A stretch of 64,000 nucleotides of DNA, taken from NCBI RefSeq assembly GCF_003259375.1, contig NZ_QLLN01000011.1, positions 39,806 to 103,805 of the forward strand. Direction: 5' to 3'. Below are positions 26,853-36,484 of the stretch, one piece after another. The position numbers were made by a program, and so were the translations under genes. Each line of letters opens with the position of its first letter. Position 1 is the first letter of the stretch. This DNA comes from Arenibacter echinorum (GTDB lineage: Bacteria > Bacteroidota > Bacteroidia > Flavobacteriales > Flavobacteriaceae). Under the pieces are notes generated by a model. That model saw only the letters and a list, made by a program, of their open reading frames with translations. It did not search any database and was not told where the DNA came from.

Positions 26853-27860
26853 TTACAGAGTTTTAAAGAAAAGCTTAGGAAATAACTCCTCCGGTTTCTT
26901 ATTACTTAACGCTATTAGAATCGAATTTTTTAAAAACCCAAAACCGTATCCTACAAATTGGATGACCACGGCTATCAATGATAGCGCGGCCACCTTAAAA
27001 TTTTTATTGACCACCAATGAATGCACAAATAGTAAACCAAAATATAAGGCATAAATAGATATTGGCCATAAAACCCCTAAAACCAATAAGGCAAGAGCCC
27101 CAGCAAATCCGAAACAGAACAAGGTAGGGAACCAATAAGTAATTTTGACACTGTCCGGATGCCAATGATTTAAAATGGGCCTTACCATTCCAAATTTCTT
27201 GACCTGGGTATAAAATTTATTCCAATCTATTCGCCGCTTATGATATACAAAGGCCTCCTCTATCAATTTTGTTTCAAATCCCGCTTCCCATATTCTAAAG
27301 GTAAGGTCCGGATCTTCTCCAGGATGTATATTCCCATATCCAAGGGTTTTTTCAAACGCTGTTTTAGATATTCCCATATTAAAGCTCCTTGGTTGAAATT
27401 TGCCCACAGCCCTCTTATTCCCCCGTATTCCTCCAGTGGTGAACACAGAGGTCATGGCATAATTAATAGCCTTCTGTACATTGGTGAAAGAAGAATGTGC
27501 TGCATCAGGTCCCCCATAACAATCCACATAATTGTGCGTCAAAGATTTTTCCACCACCGACAAATATTGGCTAGGAATTATACAATCGGAATCCAGCACA
27601 ATAAAGTAATTACCGCGGGCACGATTCATTCCATAATTTCGGGAATCACCGGGACCGGAGTTTGTCTTCTTTAAATACGTTATGGACAAATTGTCCTTAT
27701 ACTTTTCCACAATTTCCTCCGAACTTTCGGACGAACCGTCTTCCACGACAACCACCTCAAAAGATTTATCGTAGTCCTGTAATGAAAGGCTTTCCAGCAA
27801 TTCATTGATCTCATTGGGTCTGTTGTAAACCGGTACTATAAAAGAAAAGAATAAATCCAT
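26853..27860 (-). CDS. Family 2 glycosyltransferase
   Basis: Membrane-bound glycosyltransferase. I choose the ATG at 27860 (MDLFFSFIVPVYNRPNEI), because the eleven residues before it lack family similarity. The GT-A fold shows SFIVPVYNRP, VVVEDGSSESSEEI and the DxD-like motif FIVLDSDCIIP, then a GEDPDLTFRIWEAG segment with the probable catalytic acid. Three hydrophobic helices fill about 245-310 at the C-terminus. The sugar and acceptor are unknown. It is the first gene of the run continuing into ybbR and coaE. Confidence 0.92.
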   Translation of the reverse strand: MDLFFSFIVPVYNRPNEINELLESLSLQDYDKSFEVVVVEDGSSESSEEIVEKYKDNLSITYLKKTNSGPGDSRNYGMNRARGNYFIVLDSDCIIPSQYLSVVEKSLTHNYVDCYGGPDAAHSSFTNVQKAINYAMTSVFTTGGIRGNKRAVGKFQPRSFNMGISKTAFEKTLGYGNIHPGEDPDLTFRIWEAGFETKLIEEAFVYHKRRIDWNKFYTQVKKFGMVRPILNHWHPDSVKITYWFPTLFCFGFAGALALLVLGVLWPISIYALYFGLLFVHSLVVNKNFKVAALSLIAVVIQFVGYGFGFLKNSILIALSNKKPEELFPKLFFKTL

Positions 27861-27890
27861 TGAGATTTGGTATAAATTAAAGACGTGAAA

Positions 27891-27898
27891 CAAACGTA
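27891..27898 (-). promoter_or_regulatory. Candidate -7 box of the glycosyltransferase operon
   Basis: Minus-strand TACGTTTG matches TAnnTTTG, 30 bases upstream of the start at 27860. The match lies inside the longer frame extension, which supports the shorter protein start. Confidence 0.45.
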
Positions 27899-28015
27899 TA
27901 CGCCTAACCTTAAGCCTTGCTGCAACTGCATTGAGCTAATTAAATAATACGCAACCGCGGTATTTGCACTAATATAAGGTTAGTTCAAAGGTGTGCTACC
28001 GCTATACCTAAAGGG

Positions 28016-28828
28016 TTAATCGGAAAAACTATCAATTATTTCCTGACTAACACCTGTGTTGGAAAAACCACCGTCATGAAACAAATTCTGCATGGTAACC
28101 TTTTTGGTCAAATCCGAAAAAAGGGTAACGGTATAGTCCGCACAATCCTGAGCCGTTGCATTTCCCAAAGGAGACATCTTATCGGCATAGGAGATAAAAC
28201 TGTTAAACCCTTTAACTCCTTGTCCCGCAGTTGTAGCTGTGGGAGATTGGGATATGGTATTCACCCTTACCTTCTTCTCCTTGCCAAAAAAGTATCCAAA
28301 ACTACGGGCAACCGATTCAAGATACGCCTTATTGTCGGCCATATCATTATAATCCGGAAAGGTTCGCTGAGCGGCCATATACGTCAAAGCTACGATGCTG
28401 CCCCATTCGTTCATGGCATCTGCCTTGTACAGGCTCTGCATTACTTTGTGAAAAGATAGGGCGGATACATCCCAGCCTTTGGTGGTAAAATCATATTTCT
28501 CATCCGTATAGTCCCGGCCTTTACGCACGTTGACGGACATCCCAATAGCGTGCAATACAAAATCTATTTTCCCTCCTAGGATCTCCATGGCTTGCGTTAC
28601 CAAATTATCCAAGTCTTCTACGCTTGTGGCATCTGCAGGAACAATCTTGGAACCTGTCTTTTTTGCAAGTTCGTCTATCTGTCCCATGCGCATAGCTATG
28701 GGTGCATTGGTAAGGACAAAGGTTCCTCCTTCTGCATGTATGGTTTCTGCAGTTTTCCAAGCTATGGAATTGGCATCCAATGCTCCAAAAATAATTCCCT
28801 TCTTTCCTTTTAGTAAATTAAACGACAT
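28016..28828 (-). CDS. fabI: Enoyl-ACP reductase (NADH), FabI type
   Basis: Carries out the last reduction of each fatty-acid elongation cycle, trans-2-enoyl-ACP to acyl-ACP. The 270 residues form a short-chain dehydrogenase fold with the FabI-specific nucleotide loop GIIFGALDANSIAWKTAETI (11-30). The catalytic pair with the FabI spacing of six residues is Tyr160 and Lys167 in FPDYNDMADNKAYLESVARS. The tail SPLGNATAQDCADYTVTLFS is typical. It is a single gene with its own candidate promoter. Confidence 0.96.
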   Translation of the reverse strand: MSFNLLKGKKGIIFGALDANSIAWKTAETIHAEGGTFVLTNAPIAMRMGQIDELAKKTGSKIVPADATSVEDLDNLVTQAMEILGGKIDFVLHAIGMSVNVRKGRDYTDEKYDFTTKGWDVSALSFHKVMQSLYKADAMNEWGSIVALTYMAAQRTFPDYNDMADNKAYLESVARSFGYFFGKEKKVRVNTISQSPTATTAGQGVKGFNSFISYADKMSPLGNATAQDCADYTVTLFSDLTKKVTMQNLFHDGGFSNTGVSQEIIDSFSD

Positions 28829-28858
28829 AGTCTATTTTCTTTGTGAATTTTAGATCGT

Positions 28859-28866
28859 CAAAGATA
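28859..28866 (-). promoter_or_regulatory. Candidate -7 box of fabI
   Basis: Minus-strand TATCTTTG matches the consensus, 30 bases upstream of the fabI ATG. The -33 region has no clear TTTG. Confidence 0.45.
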
Positions 28867-29042
28867 TTAAAAATTAGTGGGTAGACCGCAGAAAGAACAA
28901 GCTAGAAAAGTTGGCCATCCTATTATCGGAACATCATATTTTATAGGATATAGGCACAAAAGGATTAATATTGTTGCATATTAAAATGTCTACAAACATC
29001 ACCAAATGGCAGTCGAGATTTCCATATCCATTCAGCCAAAAG

Positions 29043-30695
29043 TTAATCCAGTAACTGCCTGGCATGTGCCAAAGCTGAATCGGACAAGGTTTTTCCTCCC
29101 AACATTTCTGCCAGTTCTACCACTCTTTCTTCCGAAGAAAGCCTTTTCATTTTAGTATTGGTCCCCATCAATTCTTCCTCCTTGTACACCTTAAAATGAT
29201 GTACACCTTTGGCCGCCACCTGTGGTAAGTGGGTGATAGAAAATATCTGCATAGTATTGCTCATACCCTTCATAATATCTCCCATTTTATTGGAAATCTC
29301 CCCAGATACTCCAGTATCTATCTCATCGAACATCATGGTAGGCAGCTGTTCGTACCTTGCCAAAATAGCCTTAATGGTCAACATGATCCTTGAGAGTTCA
29401 CCGCCAGAGGCCACCTTCTTAAGGTCACCATAGGCAGACCCCTTGTTCGCAGAAAACAAAAAGCTGAGATCGTCCTTTCCTGTGAGTTTAAATTCTTTGG
29501 AGGGCGAAATTTCAATTTTAAAGGTTGCACTTGCCATCCCTAAGTCGATCAAAGTTTCCTCCAATTGCTGTTTCAACTTTGGAATAACCAACTTTCTTCT
29601 CTTACTTATATTGGAAGCTTCAGTGTTCAAAGCAGTTTCCAATTGATGCAACTCCTTCTTTTTACGATCTATATCGGCAACAACATTCTCGGTTGCACTT
29701 ACCTTTTCATCCAAGGCATTCCTTATTTCCACCAATTCTGGAATAGTCTGGACCTTATGTTTCTTTAGAAGATCATAAAGCAATTGAAGTTTGGCATTTA
29801 CCTGCTCCAACAATTGTGGATCCGCATCTACCTTATCATTTAGAATATTGAGTTCGTTGGAGATATCATCCAACTCAATAAACACTGATTTTATTCGTTC
29901 ATTTATATCCGAATAATGGTGCCCAAAACTGGCCAACTTATTGGATACCTGTTTCAGCTCCGTAAGCAGGTTTACCAGCCCAATCTGCTCATCATTTAAT
30001 AGCTGCTGCCCATGGGACAATTGCTCCAGAATAATTTCCACATTGTTAAGCTGTTCGTACTGCTCCTCCAATTCTTCCAATATGCCCTCTTTTAAAGGAG
30101 CTGAAAGTAATTCCTGCAACAGAAAACTATTATACTCGTGTTCTTTGGTAGCACTATTCTGAAAATCTACAAGTTTTTGTAATTCCTTTTGTGTAGATTG
30201 ATATAACAGCAATTTTGATGAATAGGCCGTCAACACTGGTCCATTATCTGCCAGGGCATCTATAACCTTTAATTGAAAATCATTATCCGCAAGTCGTAAA
30301 GTTTGATGCTGTGAGTGCACATCTATCAATTGATCTCCCAATTGGGATAAAATATCCAAGGTAACCGGGGAGTCATTGATAAAAGCCCGGGATTTACCGC
30401 TGGGCAAAATCTCCCTTCTAATGATGGTCTTCGCCTCATAATCCAGGTCATTTTCCCCGAAAAATGATTCCAAACCGTATTTGGATATTTCAAATTCCGC
30501 CTCTACGATGCATTTATCCTCCTTTTCCCTTAAGGAGGAAAGGTCGGCCCTTTTACCCAATACCAAGGACAATCCACCCAACAAAATGGATTTACCGGCA
30601 CCCGTTTCACCTGTTATTACCGTAAAACCATTGGTAAACTTAACGTTTAAATGGTCTATTAATGCGTAATTCTTTATGGAAAGATTTGTCAGCAA
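29043..30695 (-). CDS. recN: DNA repair protein RecN
   Basis: SMC-like ATPase that acts early in recombinational repair of double-strand breaks. The 550 residues start with MLTNLSIKNYALIDHLNVKF and the Walker A loop VITGETGAGKSILLGGL (27-43). Two long coiled-coil arms fill about 160-370, and the C-terminal ABC head has KVASGGELSRIMLTIKAI (signature) and MMFDEIDTGVSGEISNKMG (Walker B). The frame opens with TTG at 30695 and the first residues fit the family, so TTG is the probable start codon. Downstream of porD on the same strand, 123 bases separate the two. Confidence 0.95.
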   Translation of the reverse strand: MLTNLSIKNYALIDHLNVKFTNGFTVITGETGAGKSILLGGLSLVLGKRADLSSLREKEDKCIVEAEFEISKYGLESFFGENDLDYEAKTIIRREILPSGKSRAFINDSPVTLDILSQLGDQLIDVHSQHQTLRLADNDFQLKVIDALADNGPVLTAYSSKLLLYQSTQKELQKLVDFQNSATKEHEYNSFLLQELLSAPLKEGILEELEEQYEQLNNVEIILEQLSHGQQLLNDEQIGLVNLLTELKQVSNKLASFGHHYSDINERIKSVFIELDDISNELNILNDKVDADPQLLEQVNAKLQLLYDLLKKHKVQTIPELVEIRNALDEKVSATENVVADIDRKKKELHQLETALNTEASNISKRRKLVIPKLKQQLEETLIDLGMASATFKIEISPSKEFKLTGKDDLSFLFSANKGSAYGDLKKVASGGELSRIMLTIKAILARYEQLPTMMFDEIDTGVSGEISNKMGDIMKGMSNTMQIFSITHLPQVAAKGVHHFKVYKEEELMGTNTKMKRLSSEERVVELAEMLGGKTLSDSALAHARQLLD

Positions 30696-30818
30696 AGTTT
30701 ATTATCTAAGATTGCCGTAAAGATAATTTATATTGCTTTGGAAAAAAATGTGTGGTAAAAAATTTCTATCCACAAAATCCCGATGTGGGACCAAATAACA
30801 TTGTAACAGGGAGTCGGA

Positions 30819-31709
30819 TCAAAATTTTATTTCGCTCCAAGTGGAAGAATAAAGTGGGGCTATTTTGTTCAAGGTTTGTTTAAGCTGTACAATATCCACT
30901 TTGGGACCGTCGGAAAATACGTTTTGTATTTCCTCCGACTTTGCATCAAAAAAAGTTTGAATTAAAAAAGCGTTGGGATGTCTACCTCCCAAGGTCTCCA
31001 GTAAACGCATGGTACCAGCAACTACCTGCTTCCCTGTGCTATTATTATCGGCCAGAACATCCAAACCCTTTCTGTGGTAATTGTACATTGCTATTCTGTA
31101 CTCCCGGTATGAATTGGACAGAAGGTTGTCCACCAACTCAAACCTACTTCTTTGCCCAGATGTCTGGGTCCATCCTGAATAACCAGCACTTTGGGCCAAA
31201 GTAACAACTTGTTGCGCTTTTTTATAAAATTCGCTGCCCCCTTCCAATGAAAAAGTGTCAGCATCCAAACCAAGAATAATATAGGTATAGTAAGATATTA
31301 CCCCTACCAAATTGGAAGTAATATTGTTTTCATTTAAGATCAACGGCTGAAACTCTATATAATCAAAACTGAGCTGATTGTCCTTGTAATTGAAAATAGG
31401 GCTGTCATAGGAGGTGTTAAAAACAGGCCTTGACGATTGAATCTGAATATTCCCTTTAAATCTACTGGATTCATACTCCGTAATAGTAATGAACATTTGG
31501 GCATTCACCCTTTCATTTTCCTTGTAGACCCGATTGGACCACCTGTTCTTATTCACAAAATCATTTAAGGAACGCTCTAGGGTCTTGAAAATTTGCTGAT
31601 TGGTCTGCCCTACCTGATCCGAATTTAAGGTAACCACGCAATTTAATTCCTGAGCTCCCAAGCCTATGGAAGTTATAAAACAAATTATAGTTAAAAATAG
31701 ATTACGCAT
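30819..31709 (-). CDS. porD: DUF4835 protein, type IX secretion protein PorD
   Basis: A 296-residue exported protein of the family listed as PorD (DUF4835), associated with type IX secretion in Bacteroidota. I use the ATG at 31709, which gives the signal peptide MRNLFLTIICFITSIGLGAQ and overlaps the coaBC end by eight bases. The mature start ELNCVVTLNSDQVGQTNQQIFKTLE, and YIILGLDADTFS further in, are typical of the family. Its position after coaBC, rpoZ and bamD is a common gene order in this group. The detailed function within the secretion machine is not settled. Confidence 0.9.
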   Translation of the reverse strand: MRNLFLTIICFITSIGLGAQELNCVVTLNSDQVGQTNQQIFKTLERSLNDFVNKNRWSNRVYKENERVNAQMFITITEYESSRFKGNIQIQSSRPVFNTSYDSPIFNYKDNQLSFDYIEFQPLILNENNITSNLVGVISYYTYIILGLDADTFSLEGGSEFYKKAQQVVTLAQSAGYSGWTQTSGQRSRFELVDNLLSNSYREYRIAMYNYHRKGLDVLADNNSTGKQVVAGTMRLLETLGGRHPNAFLIQTFFDAKSEEIQNVFSDGPKVDIVQLKQTLNKIAPLYSSTWSEIKF

Positions 31710-32907
31710 GGATCCTGTTCTTGATTTCATTTAAAATATCCAAAGCCACCTCTGCCTTGGTTTTTAACTCAAACGTTTTAATATCCAAATTCTTATCTAT
31801 AAACGATATTTTATTGGTCAATTTTCCAAAACCTGCACCACTATCGTTCATGGAATTTAAGACAATGGCGTCCAAATTTTTCCGTTTTAATTTTCCTATC
31901 GCGTTTTCCACCTCGTTTTCGGTCTCCAGCGCAAAACCAACCAGAAACTGCTCCTTCTTCATTTCTCCCAAGGAAAACAGGATATCCTTGTTCTTTACCA
32001 GAGTAATGGTAAACTCCTCCGAAGTTTTCTTTATTTTTTGTTCGGCCACTAATTTAGGTCTGTAATCAGCTACCGCCGCAGCGCAAATAACGATATCCAT
32101 TTCTGGGTACAAAGCTACAGTTGCATTATACATTTCATCGGCCGAAGTTACTTTAACAAGATCTATCTGGGTATGTTGCACGCTTAAATGGGAAGGCCCG
32201 GATACCAAGAATACCTTGGCCCCCAGATTAGCCGCATTTTTGGCCAACTCGTAGCCCATTAGACCCGATGAGTGATTTCCGATAAACCTAACCGGATCAA
32301 TGGCCTCATAAGTGGGGCCAGCCGTTATCAATACTTTCTTGCCACATAGCGGTAGCCCCTTGCCAAGATGATCATTGATAAAATCCACAATATCCTCGGG
32401 TTCGGCCATACGGCCCTCCCCTACCAATCCACTGGCCAACTCCCCTGATGTAGCCGGAATCATTACATTCCCAAAAGACAATAACTTTTTAAAGGTAGCT
32501 GAAGTGGATGGATGTTTATACATATCCAAGTCCATCGCCGGAGCAAAGTAAACAGGGCATTTTGCCGAGAGATAAGTGGCCATCAATAAATTATCACAGG
32601 TACCGTTGGCCATTTTGGACAGGGTATTGGCCGTAGCCGGGGCAATTAGAACTATATCTGCCCAAAGTCCCAATTCCACATGATTGTTCCAGGAAACAGT
32701 TCCGTTTTCCTCATCTACAAATGAAGATAGTACGGCATTCTTGGACAGGGTAGCCAAGGTTAAGGGGGTAACAAAAGAGCTGGCGCTTTCCGTTAAAACA
32801 ACTTTAACGTTAGCGCCAGCTTTAATAAGTAAACGAACCAAAAAGGTGGTTTTATAAGCAGCTATACCCCCAGTAATGCCTAAAAGTATATTCTTGCCGC
32901 CCAACAT
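31702..32907 (-). CDS. coaBC: Bifunctional CoaBC (phosphopantothenoylcysteine decarboxylase/synthetase)
   Basis: Two steps of coenzyme A synthesis in one 401-residue protein. The N-terminal flavin-dependent CoaC part has ILLGITGGIAAYKTTFLVR, the ATANTLSKMANGTCDNLL stretch and PVYFAPAMDLDMY. The CoaB synthetase part begins near GKKVLITAGPTYEAIDPVRFIGN (about 188-210) and includes GKLTNKISFI. The stop overlaps the start of porD. It follows rpoZ after three bases, so the genes are co-transcribed. Confidence 0.96.
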   Translation of the reverse strand: MLGGKNILLGITGGIAAYKTTFLVRLLIKAGANVKVVLTESASSFVTPLTLATLSKNAVLSSFVDEENGTVSWNNHVELGLWADIVLIAPATANTLSKMANGTCDNLLMATYLSAKCPVYFAPAMDLDMYKHPSTSATFKKLLSFGNVMIPATSGELASGLVGEGRMAEPEDIVDFINDHLGKGLPLCGKKVLITAGPTYEAIDPVRFIGNHSSGLMGYELAKNAANLGAKVFLVSGPSHLSVQHTQIDLVKVTSADEMYNATVALYPEMDIVICAAAVADYRPKLVAEQKIKKTSEEFTITLVKNKDILFSLGEMKKEQFLVGFALETENEVENAIGKLKRKNLDAIVLNSMNDSGAGFGKLTNKISFIDKNLDIKTFELKTKAEVALDILNEIKNRIHA

Positions 32908-32910
32908 CCT

Positions 32911-33243
32911 TTAAGCGTCTTTCTCTGTATTCCTGTGATAAATCTTATCATCCAACCACTCCTTTACCGCCAATGCATGTGGCTTGGGCAGTTTTTCGTA
33001 GAATTTAGAAACCTCGATCTGCTCCTTGTTTTCAAAAACTTCCTCCAAACTATCACTGTAGGTGGCAAACTCTTCCAACTTCTCCAAAAGCTCTTTTTTA
33101 ATTTCAGAATTAATCTGAACAGCTCTTTTAGCAGTTATTGAAATTGCCTCATAGATATTTCCAGTTTTGGCATCAAAATCATTTTTATTGATCGTCACCG
33201 TGGAAACAGGAGCCTTCGAGTTTTTTAAATCGTTCATATTCAT
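32911..33243 (-). CDS. rpoZ: RNA polymerase omega subunit
   Basis: Small subunit that helps assemble and stabilise RNA polymerase. The 110 residues carry the Bacteroidota form of the omega core: GNIYEAISITAKRAVQINSEIKK corresponds to the helix ..YEAIxxxAxRAxQI, followed by an acidic linker and the end KPHALAVKEWLDDKIYHR. Two in-frame ATG codons (33243 and 33237) are possible starts. It lies between bamD (13 bases upstream) and coaBC (3 bases downstream). Confidence 0.92.
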   Translation of the reverse strand: MNMNDLKNSKAPVSTVTINKNDFDAKTGNIYEAISITAKRAVQINSEIKKELLEKLEEFATYSDSLEEVFENKEQIEVSKFYEKLPKPHALAVKEWLDDKIYHRNTEKDA

Positions 33244-33256
33244 ATCAAATCGTATT

Positions 33257-34066
33257 TTATTTGGAATAAATTTCTAATTCTTTTTCAACTTTTTCCAAGG
33301 TCTTATTGGCATCCTTAAGATACTTGGACTCCGGAAAATATTTTTTAAAAGTCACATAAGCCGCCTTGGCATCATTCAATCGACTTTTTTTAAGATAATC
33401 GAAGCTGTTCAGGGCTAAATTGGTTGACGCATCAAACTTGTAATATAGGGCATCTTCGCGATAAACGGAACCCGGGTTGTCTGAAATAAAGTTGTCAAAA
33501 GCGGTAACCGCGGGAGTTAAAAAGGTATAATCAAATTCCCCAATAGTATTGAATTGTTTTGCTATCTCATAGGATTTGCGTTCTTTCTTGGTCGTCAATT
33601 CCCTTGCCATGATATTGGCCTCCACTAGAAATTCGGATTCCTGGTAGGTATTGATGAAGTTTTGCAATTTTATCAGGGCCTTGTCGGTATCTGTTTGATC
33701 TAAAGAATATTTTGGGGAAAGCATATAATAACTTTTAGCACCGTAAAACCCTGCTTCTACAGCCTTATCACTTTTAGGATAAGATTTCAGGAACCTTTCG
33801 AACTGGTAACCTGCCATATTGTAGTCCTTGGTCTGGAAATAAGAATCCGCAAGAAAGTACATAACACGTTCTCCCTGAGGCTTGCCTATATACTTTGGAG
33901 CAATCTGTTCCAACAAGCGGTTCGCCCTTTTAAAATCACCGGCATCATAAAATTTTTCCGCCAAATCGTATTTGGCCTTAACATCTTCATTTTTAAGTAC
34001 CTTTTGGTACTCACTACAAGAGCTAAGGATGGTGACCACTAATAAAAAGGAAAATAGACGCTTCAT
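33257..34066 (-). CDS. bamD: Outer membrane assembly lipoprotein BamD
   Basis: TPR lipoprotein of the BAM complex that inserts beta-barrel proteins into the outer membrane. From the ATG at 34066 it begins MKRLFSFLLVVTILSSCSEY with lipobox LSSC. An ATG 12 bases earlier exists, but a -7 box at 34083-34090 would put the transcript start on top of it. The mature protein has several TPRs: KAKYDLAEKFYDAGDFKRAN, YFLADSYFQTKDYNMAGYQF and AVEAGFYGAKSYYMLSPKYS, as expected for the roughly five-repeat fold. It heads the bamD-rpoZ-coaBC-porD transcript. Confidence 0.94.
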   Translation of the reverse strand: MKRLFSFLLVVTILSSCSEYQKVLKNEDVKAKYDLAEKFYDAGDFKRANRLLEQIAPKYIGKPQGERVMYFLADSYFQTKDYNMAGYQFERFLKSYPKSDKAVEAGFYGAKSYYMLSPKYSLDQTDTDKALIKLQNFINTYQESEFLVEANIMARELTTKKERKSYEIAKQFNTIGEFDYTFLTPAVTAFDNFISDNPGSVYREDALYYKFDASTNLALNSFDYLKKSRLNDAKAAYVTFKKYFPESKYLKDANKTLEKVEKELEIYSK

Positions 34067-34082
34067 TTTTAAAAACATTTTG

Positions 34083-34090
34083 CAAAATTA
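34083..34090 (-). promoter_or_regulatory. Candidate -7 box of the bamD operon
   Basis: Minus-strand TAATTTTG is an exact match 17 bases upstream of the chosen bamD ATG. It implies transcription starting close to 34076, which argues for the shorter BamD start. Confidence 0.5.
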
Positions 34091-34219
34091 AGGATTCTAA
34101 ACGGATATAAAAAACATTTTTATCGCGCTAAAATAGCCCGCCTCTTTACCAACTACAACATTTTTATGCAAGTTTTAACTTTGTTGGTAAAAAATCCTAT
34201 TCCAGATAGTCGTGTTTTA

Positions 34220-35110
34220 CTAAACGACCGTCTTCAGCAAGGTGTTCAAAAAACTCTTAATGGTCTTTTTTAAAGTTGCAGTGGCTTCTACCAATGGCAA
34301 CCTTACAACTGCAGTTCCCAGGCCAACAGCTTCCAACAATGCCTTGATACCCGCGGGATTACCTTCTTTGAAAATTAAATCCATACCGTCCTGCAAGGCA
34401 TAGTGCAATGCAAAGGCCTCCTTAACTCTGCCAGCCAATCCAAAACGCATCATTTGGGAAAATTCTGAAGGAAGTCCCTGTCCCAAAACAGATATTACCC
34501 CAGAACCACCAGCCAATACTGTGGAAAGTGCGGTAAAATCATCTCCAGAAATTACCATAAAATCAGCAGGTTTATCCTTAATGGTACGCATAATCTGAAC
34601 CATATCACCACAAGCCTCCTTAATACCAATTATATTGTTAAAGTCATTAGCCAATCTCAATACCGTTTCGGGCAACATATTACTTCCAGTTCTACCAGGT
34701 ACATTGTACAAGATAATGGGCTTGGGCGAGGCCAAGGAAATAGCTTTAAAATGCTGATAAATCCCCTCTTGCGTAGGTCTATTGTAATATGGCGAAACCG
34801 ATAAAACAGCTACAAAATCCTTTAGATCAGTTTCCTGCAGTTCTTCAACAACGGCCGCAGTGTTGTTACTACCCACACCCAAAACCAATGGTAGCCTTCC
34901 TGCGTTGGCATCTACAATGGTATCTATAACCAGTTGTTTTTCCTTTTTGGTCAATACAACAGACTCCCCAGTAGTTCCTAAAACAACCAAATAATCCACT
35001 CCACCATCCACACAATAGTTTACGATTTTTGCCAAAGCTATCGTATCTATAGAAAAATCCTCCTTAAAAGGAGTCACCAGGGCAACACCTGTTCCAACTA
35101 ACTGTTCCAT
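34220..35110 (-). CDS. dapA: 4-hydroxy-tetrahydrodipicolinate synthase
   Basis: First committed enzyme of the lysine/diaminopimelate pathway, condensing pyruvate with aspartate semialdehyde. The 296-residue barrel has the catalytic lysine Lys164 in [10 protein letters not shown], the tyrosine in [11 protein letters not shown] (Tyr135) and the threonine pair in [10 protein letters not shown] (Thr46, Thr47). The start overlaps the stop of the upstream small gene (TAATG). It works with dapF at 58 kb in supplying cell-wall diaminopimelate. Confidence 0.97.
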   Translation of the reverse strand: MEQLVGTGVALVTPFKEDFSIDTIALAKIVNYCVDGGVDYLVVLGTTGESVVLTKKEKQLVIDTIVDANAGRLPLVLGVGSNNTAAVVEELQETDLKDFVAVLSVSPYYNRPTQEGIYQHFKAISLASPKPIILYNVPGRTGSNMLPETVLRLANDFNNIIGIKEACGDMVQIMRTIKDKPADFMVISGDDFTALSTVLAGGSGVISVLGQGLPSEFSQMMRFGLAGRVKEAFALHYALQDGMDLIFKEGNPAGIKALLEAVGLGTAVVRLPLVEATATLKKTIKSFLNTLLKTVV

Positions 35111-35646
35111 TATTTAATCTCATTTAAAACCCTTAAATATTTCCTCAACTCCTTTTTAAAAGTTTGGAAATCCTTGATGGGAGTATTCAATATCAAATCA
35201 TTTAAATTTTTATCCACACTACCAAAACCTACCTTTAGCCTGGCTTTGGTCTTTATCGTCATTAACTGTAATAATAATTTTTCATCCGTATAATAATTAA
35301 CCAAAAGGTCGTATTCCCTGTTTAAAAACTCCAAGGCATAGCTATTTTCAATATTCGCTTTCCACCCCAAATCTTTATCGGAAAAAACTGGGGTTGAATA
35401 AGGGGAATTTTTGTCATAATATTTCTTGTACCCAATTATTTTCACAGAATTGGGCCTAAGGGAAAATTCATCCACAAACTCATAAAATGCATTGGCATTT
35501 TCAAACTCGTCCAAATCAACAATACAACCAACAGAACTTATGCCTTTAGCCCGATTAATAGTTTCAGTAGGGCTGTTCAAGCCCCGTTGTATAAACTTTT
35601 TACCGGCCCTAAATTTAATTTTTTCCTTAAGCGTTTTTAAAAACAT
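35110..35646 (-). CDS. Conserved hypothetical protein (DUF6913-like)
   Basis: A 178-residue soluble protein without signal or membrane helix. It resembles the DUF6913 family found next to dapA in Flavobacteriaceae; this name is from memory. Features are an N-terminal basic helix ([19 protein letters not shown]) and a compact alpha/beta centre, [20 protein letters not shown], then [20 protein letters not shown] with [10 protein letters not shown]. The stop codon overlaps the dapA ATG, so it is translationally coupled to dapA. Function unknown. Confidence 0.82.
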   Translation of the reverse strand: MFLKTLKEKIKFRAGKKFIQRGLNSPTETINRAKGISSVGCIVDLDEFENANAFYEFVDEFSLRPNSVKIIGYKKYYDKNSPYSTPVFSDKDLGWKANIENSYALEFLNREYDLLVNYYTDEKLLLQLMTIKTKARLKVGFGSVDKNLNDLILNTPIKDFQTFKKELRKYLRVLNEIK

Positions 35647-35651
35647 GTATT

Positions 35652-35679
35652 TTTACATTTTCAAGATTGTAAATGTAAA
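35652..35679. promoter_or_regulatory. Dyad between divergent genes, possible operator
   Basis: TTTACATTT (35652-35660) and AAATGTAAA (35671-35679) are exact complements separated by ten bases. They lie in the 71-base gap between the dapA operon and the nucleotidase genes, a place where one regulator could control both. Confidence 0.4.
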
Positions 35680-35717
35680 TAATATCACCTCAATAATTAT
35701 ACGAAGGTAAGAAGTAT

Positions 35718-36482
35718 ATGGATTTAAAAAACAAACATTTTGTTATAATTGCAACAATTATGCTCGCGCTTAGTTGCAAGGAATCCGTTCCTAAACTAAG
35801 AAACATTGAAGGACAAAGGATTCAGATCAATTACACTTCCAGTCCAAAAGATTCAGTAGAAAACCTCATCGCCCCATATCGCAATAGGATCAACCAGGTA
35901 TTGGACAGTGTTTTGGCCTATGCCCCAACTGCTATATCCAAAACAGATGGTACGCTGAATACTCCCGCCGGCAATTTAATGGCAGACATTGTAATGCAGG
36001 AAGTAAACCCCGTTTTTGCTGCCAGAACCGGGAAACAAATAGATTTTGTACTTCTTAACTTTGGCAGTATACGATCCGTAATTTCAAAAGGGAACATTAC
36101 CGAACGCACGGCCTACGAGGTAATGCCCTTTGAAAACTCGGTGGTTATTGCCGAATTGGATGGCAAGGCCATTAGGGCCATGGTATCATTCCTAATAAAG
36201 TCCACCGTTGCCCACCCAATTGCAGGGATTCAGATAATCGTGGATAAAAATAAAAGTTTGCAGGCGGTAAACATTCAAGGTAAACCCTTTGACGAAAACA
36301 AGACTTATTATGTTGCCACTTCAGATTATTTGATTACCGGTGGTGATAAAATGGATTTTTTAAAAGAATATATTTCTTTGACGGATTCAGATTATCTGAT
36401 AAGAAATACCTTGATCGATTATTTTAAAAAAATAGATACTCTTACTGCGGCTACGGATGACCGGTTTATGCAAATCAAATAA
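35718..36482 (+). CDS. 5'-nucleotidase C-terminal domain lipoprotein
   Basis: The substrate-binding half of a UshA-type 5'-nucleotidase, encoded on its own. The 254 residues begin with a lipoprotein signal ending LALSCKES. Family motifs are NLMADIVMQEV, LLNFGSIRSVISKGNITERTAYEVMPFEN and YYVATSDYLITGGD. The catalytic metallophosphatase half is encoded by the next gene, two bases later, so the two probably act together on nucleotides in the periplasm. Confidence 0.92.
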   Translation: MDLKNKHFVIIATIMLALSCKESVPKLRNIEGQRIQINYTSSPKDSVENLIAPYRNRINQVLDSVLAYAPTAISKTDGTLNTPAGNLMADIVMQEVNPVFAARTGKQIDFVLLNFGSIRSVISKGNITERTAYEVMPFENSVVIAELDGKAIRAMVSFLIKSTVAHPIAGIQIIVDKNKSLQAVNIQGKPFDENKTYYVATSDYLITGGDKMDFLKEYISLTDSDYLIRNTLIDYFKKIDTLTAATDDRFMQIK

Positions 36483-36484
36483 TT

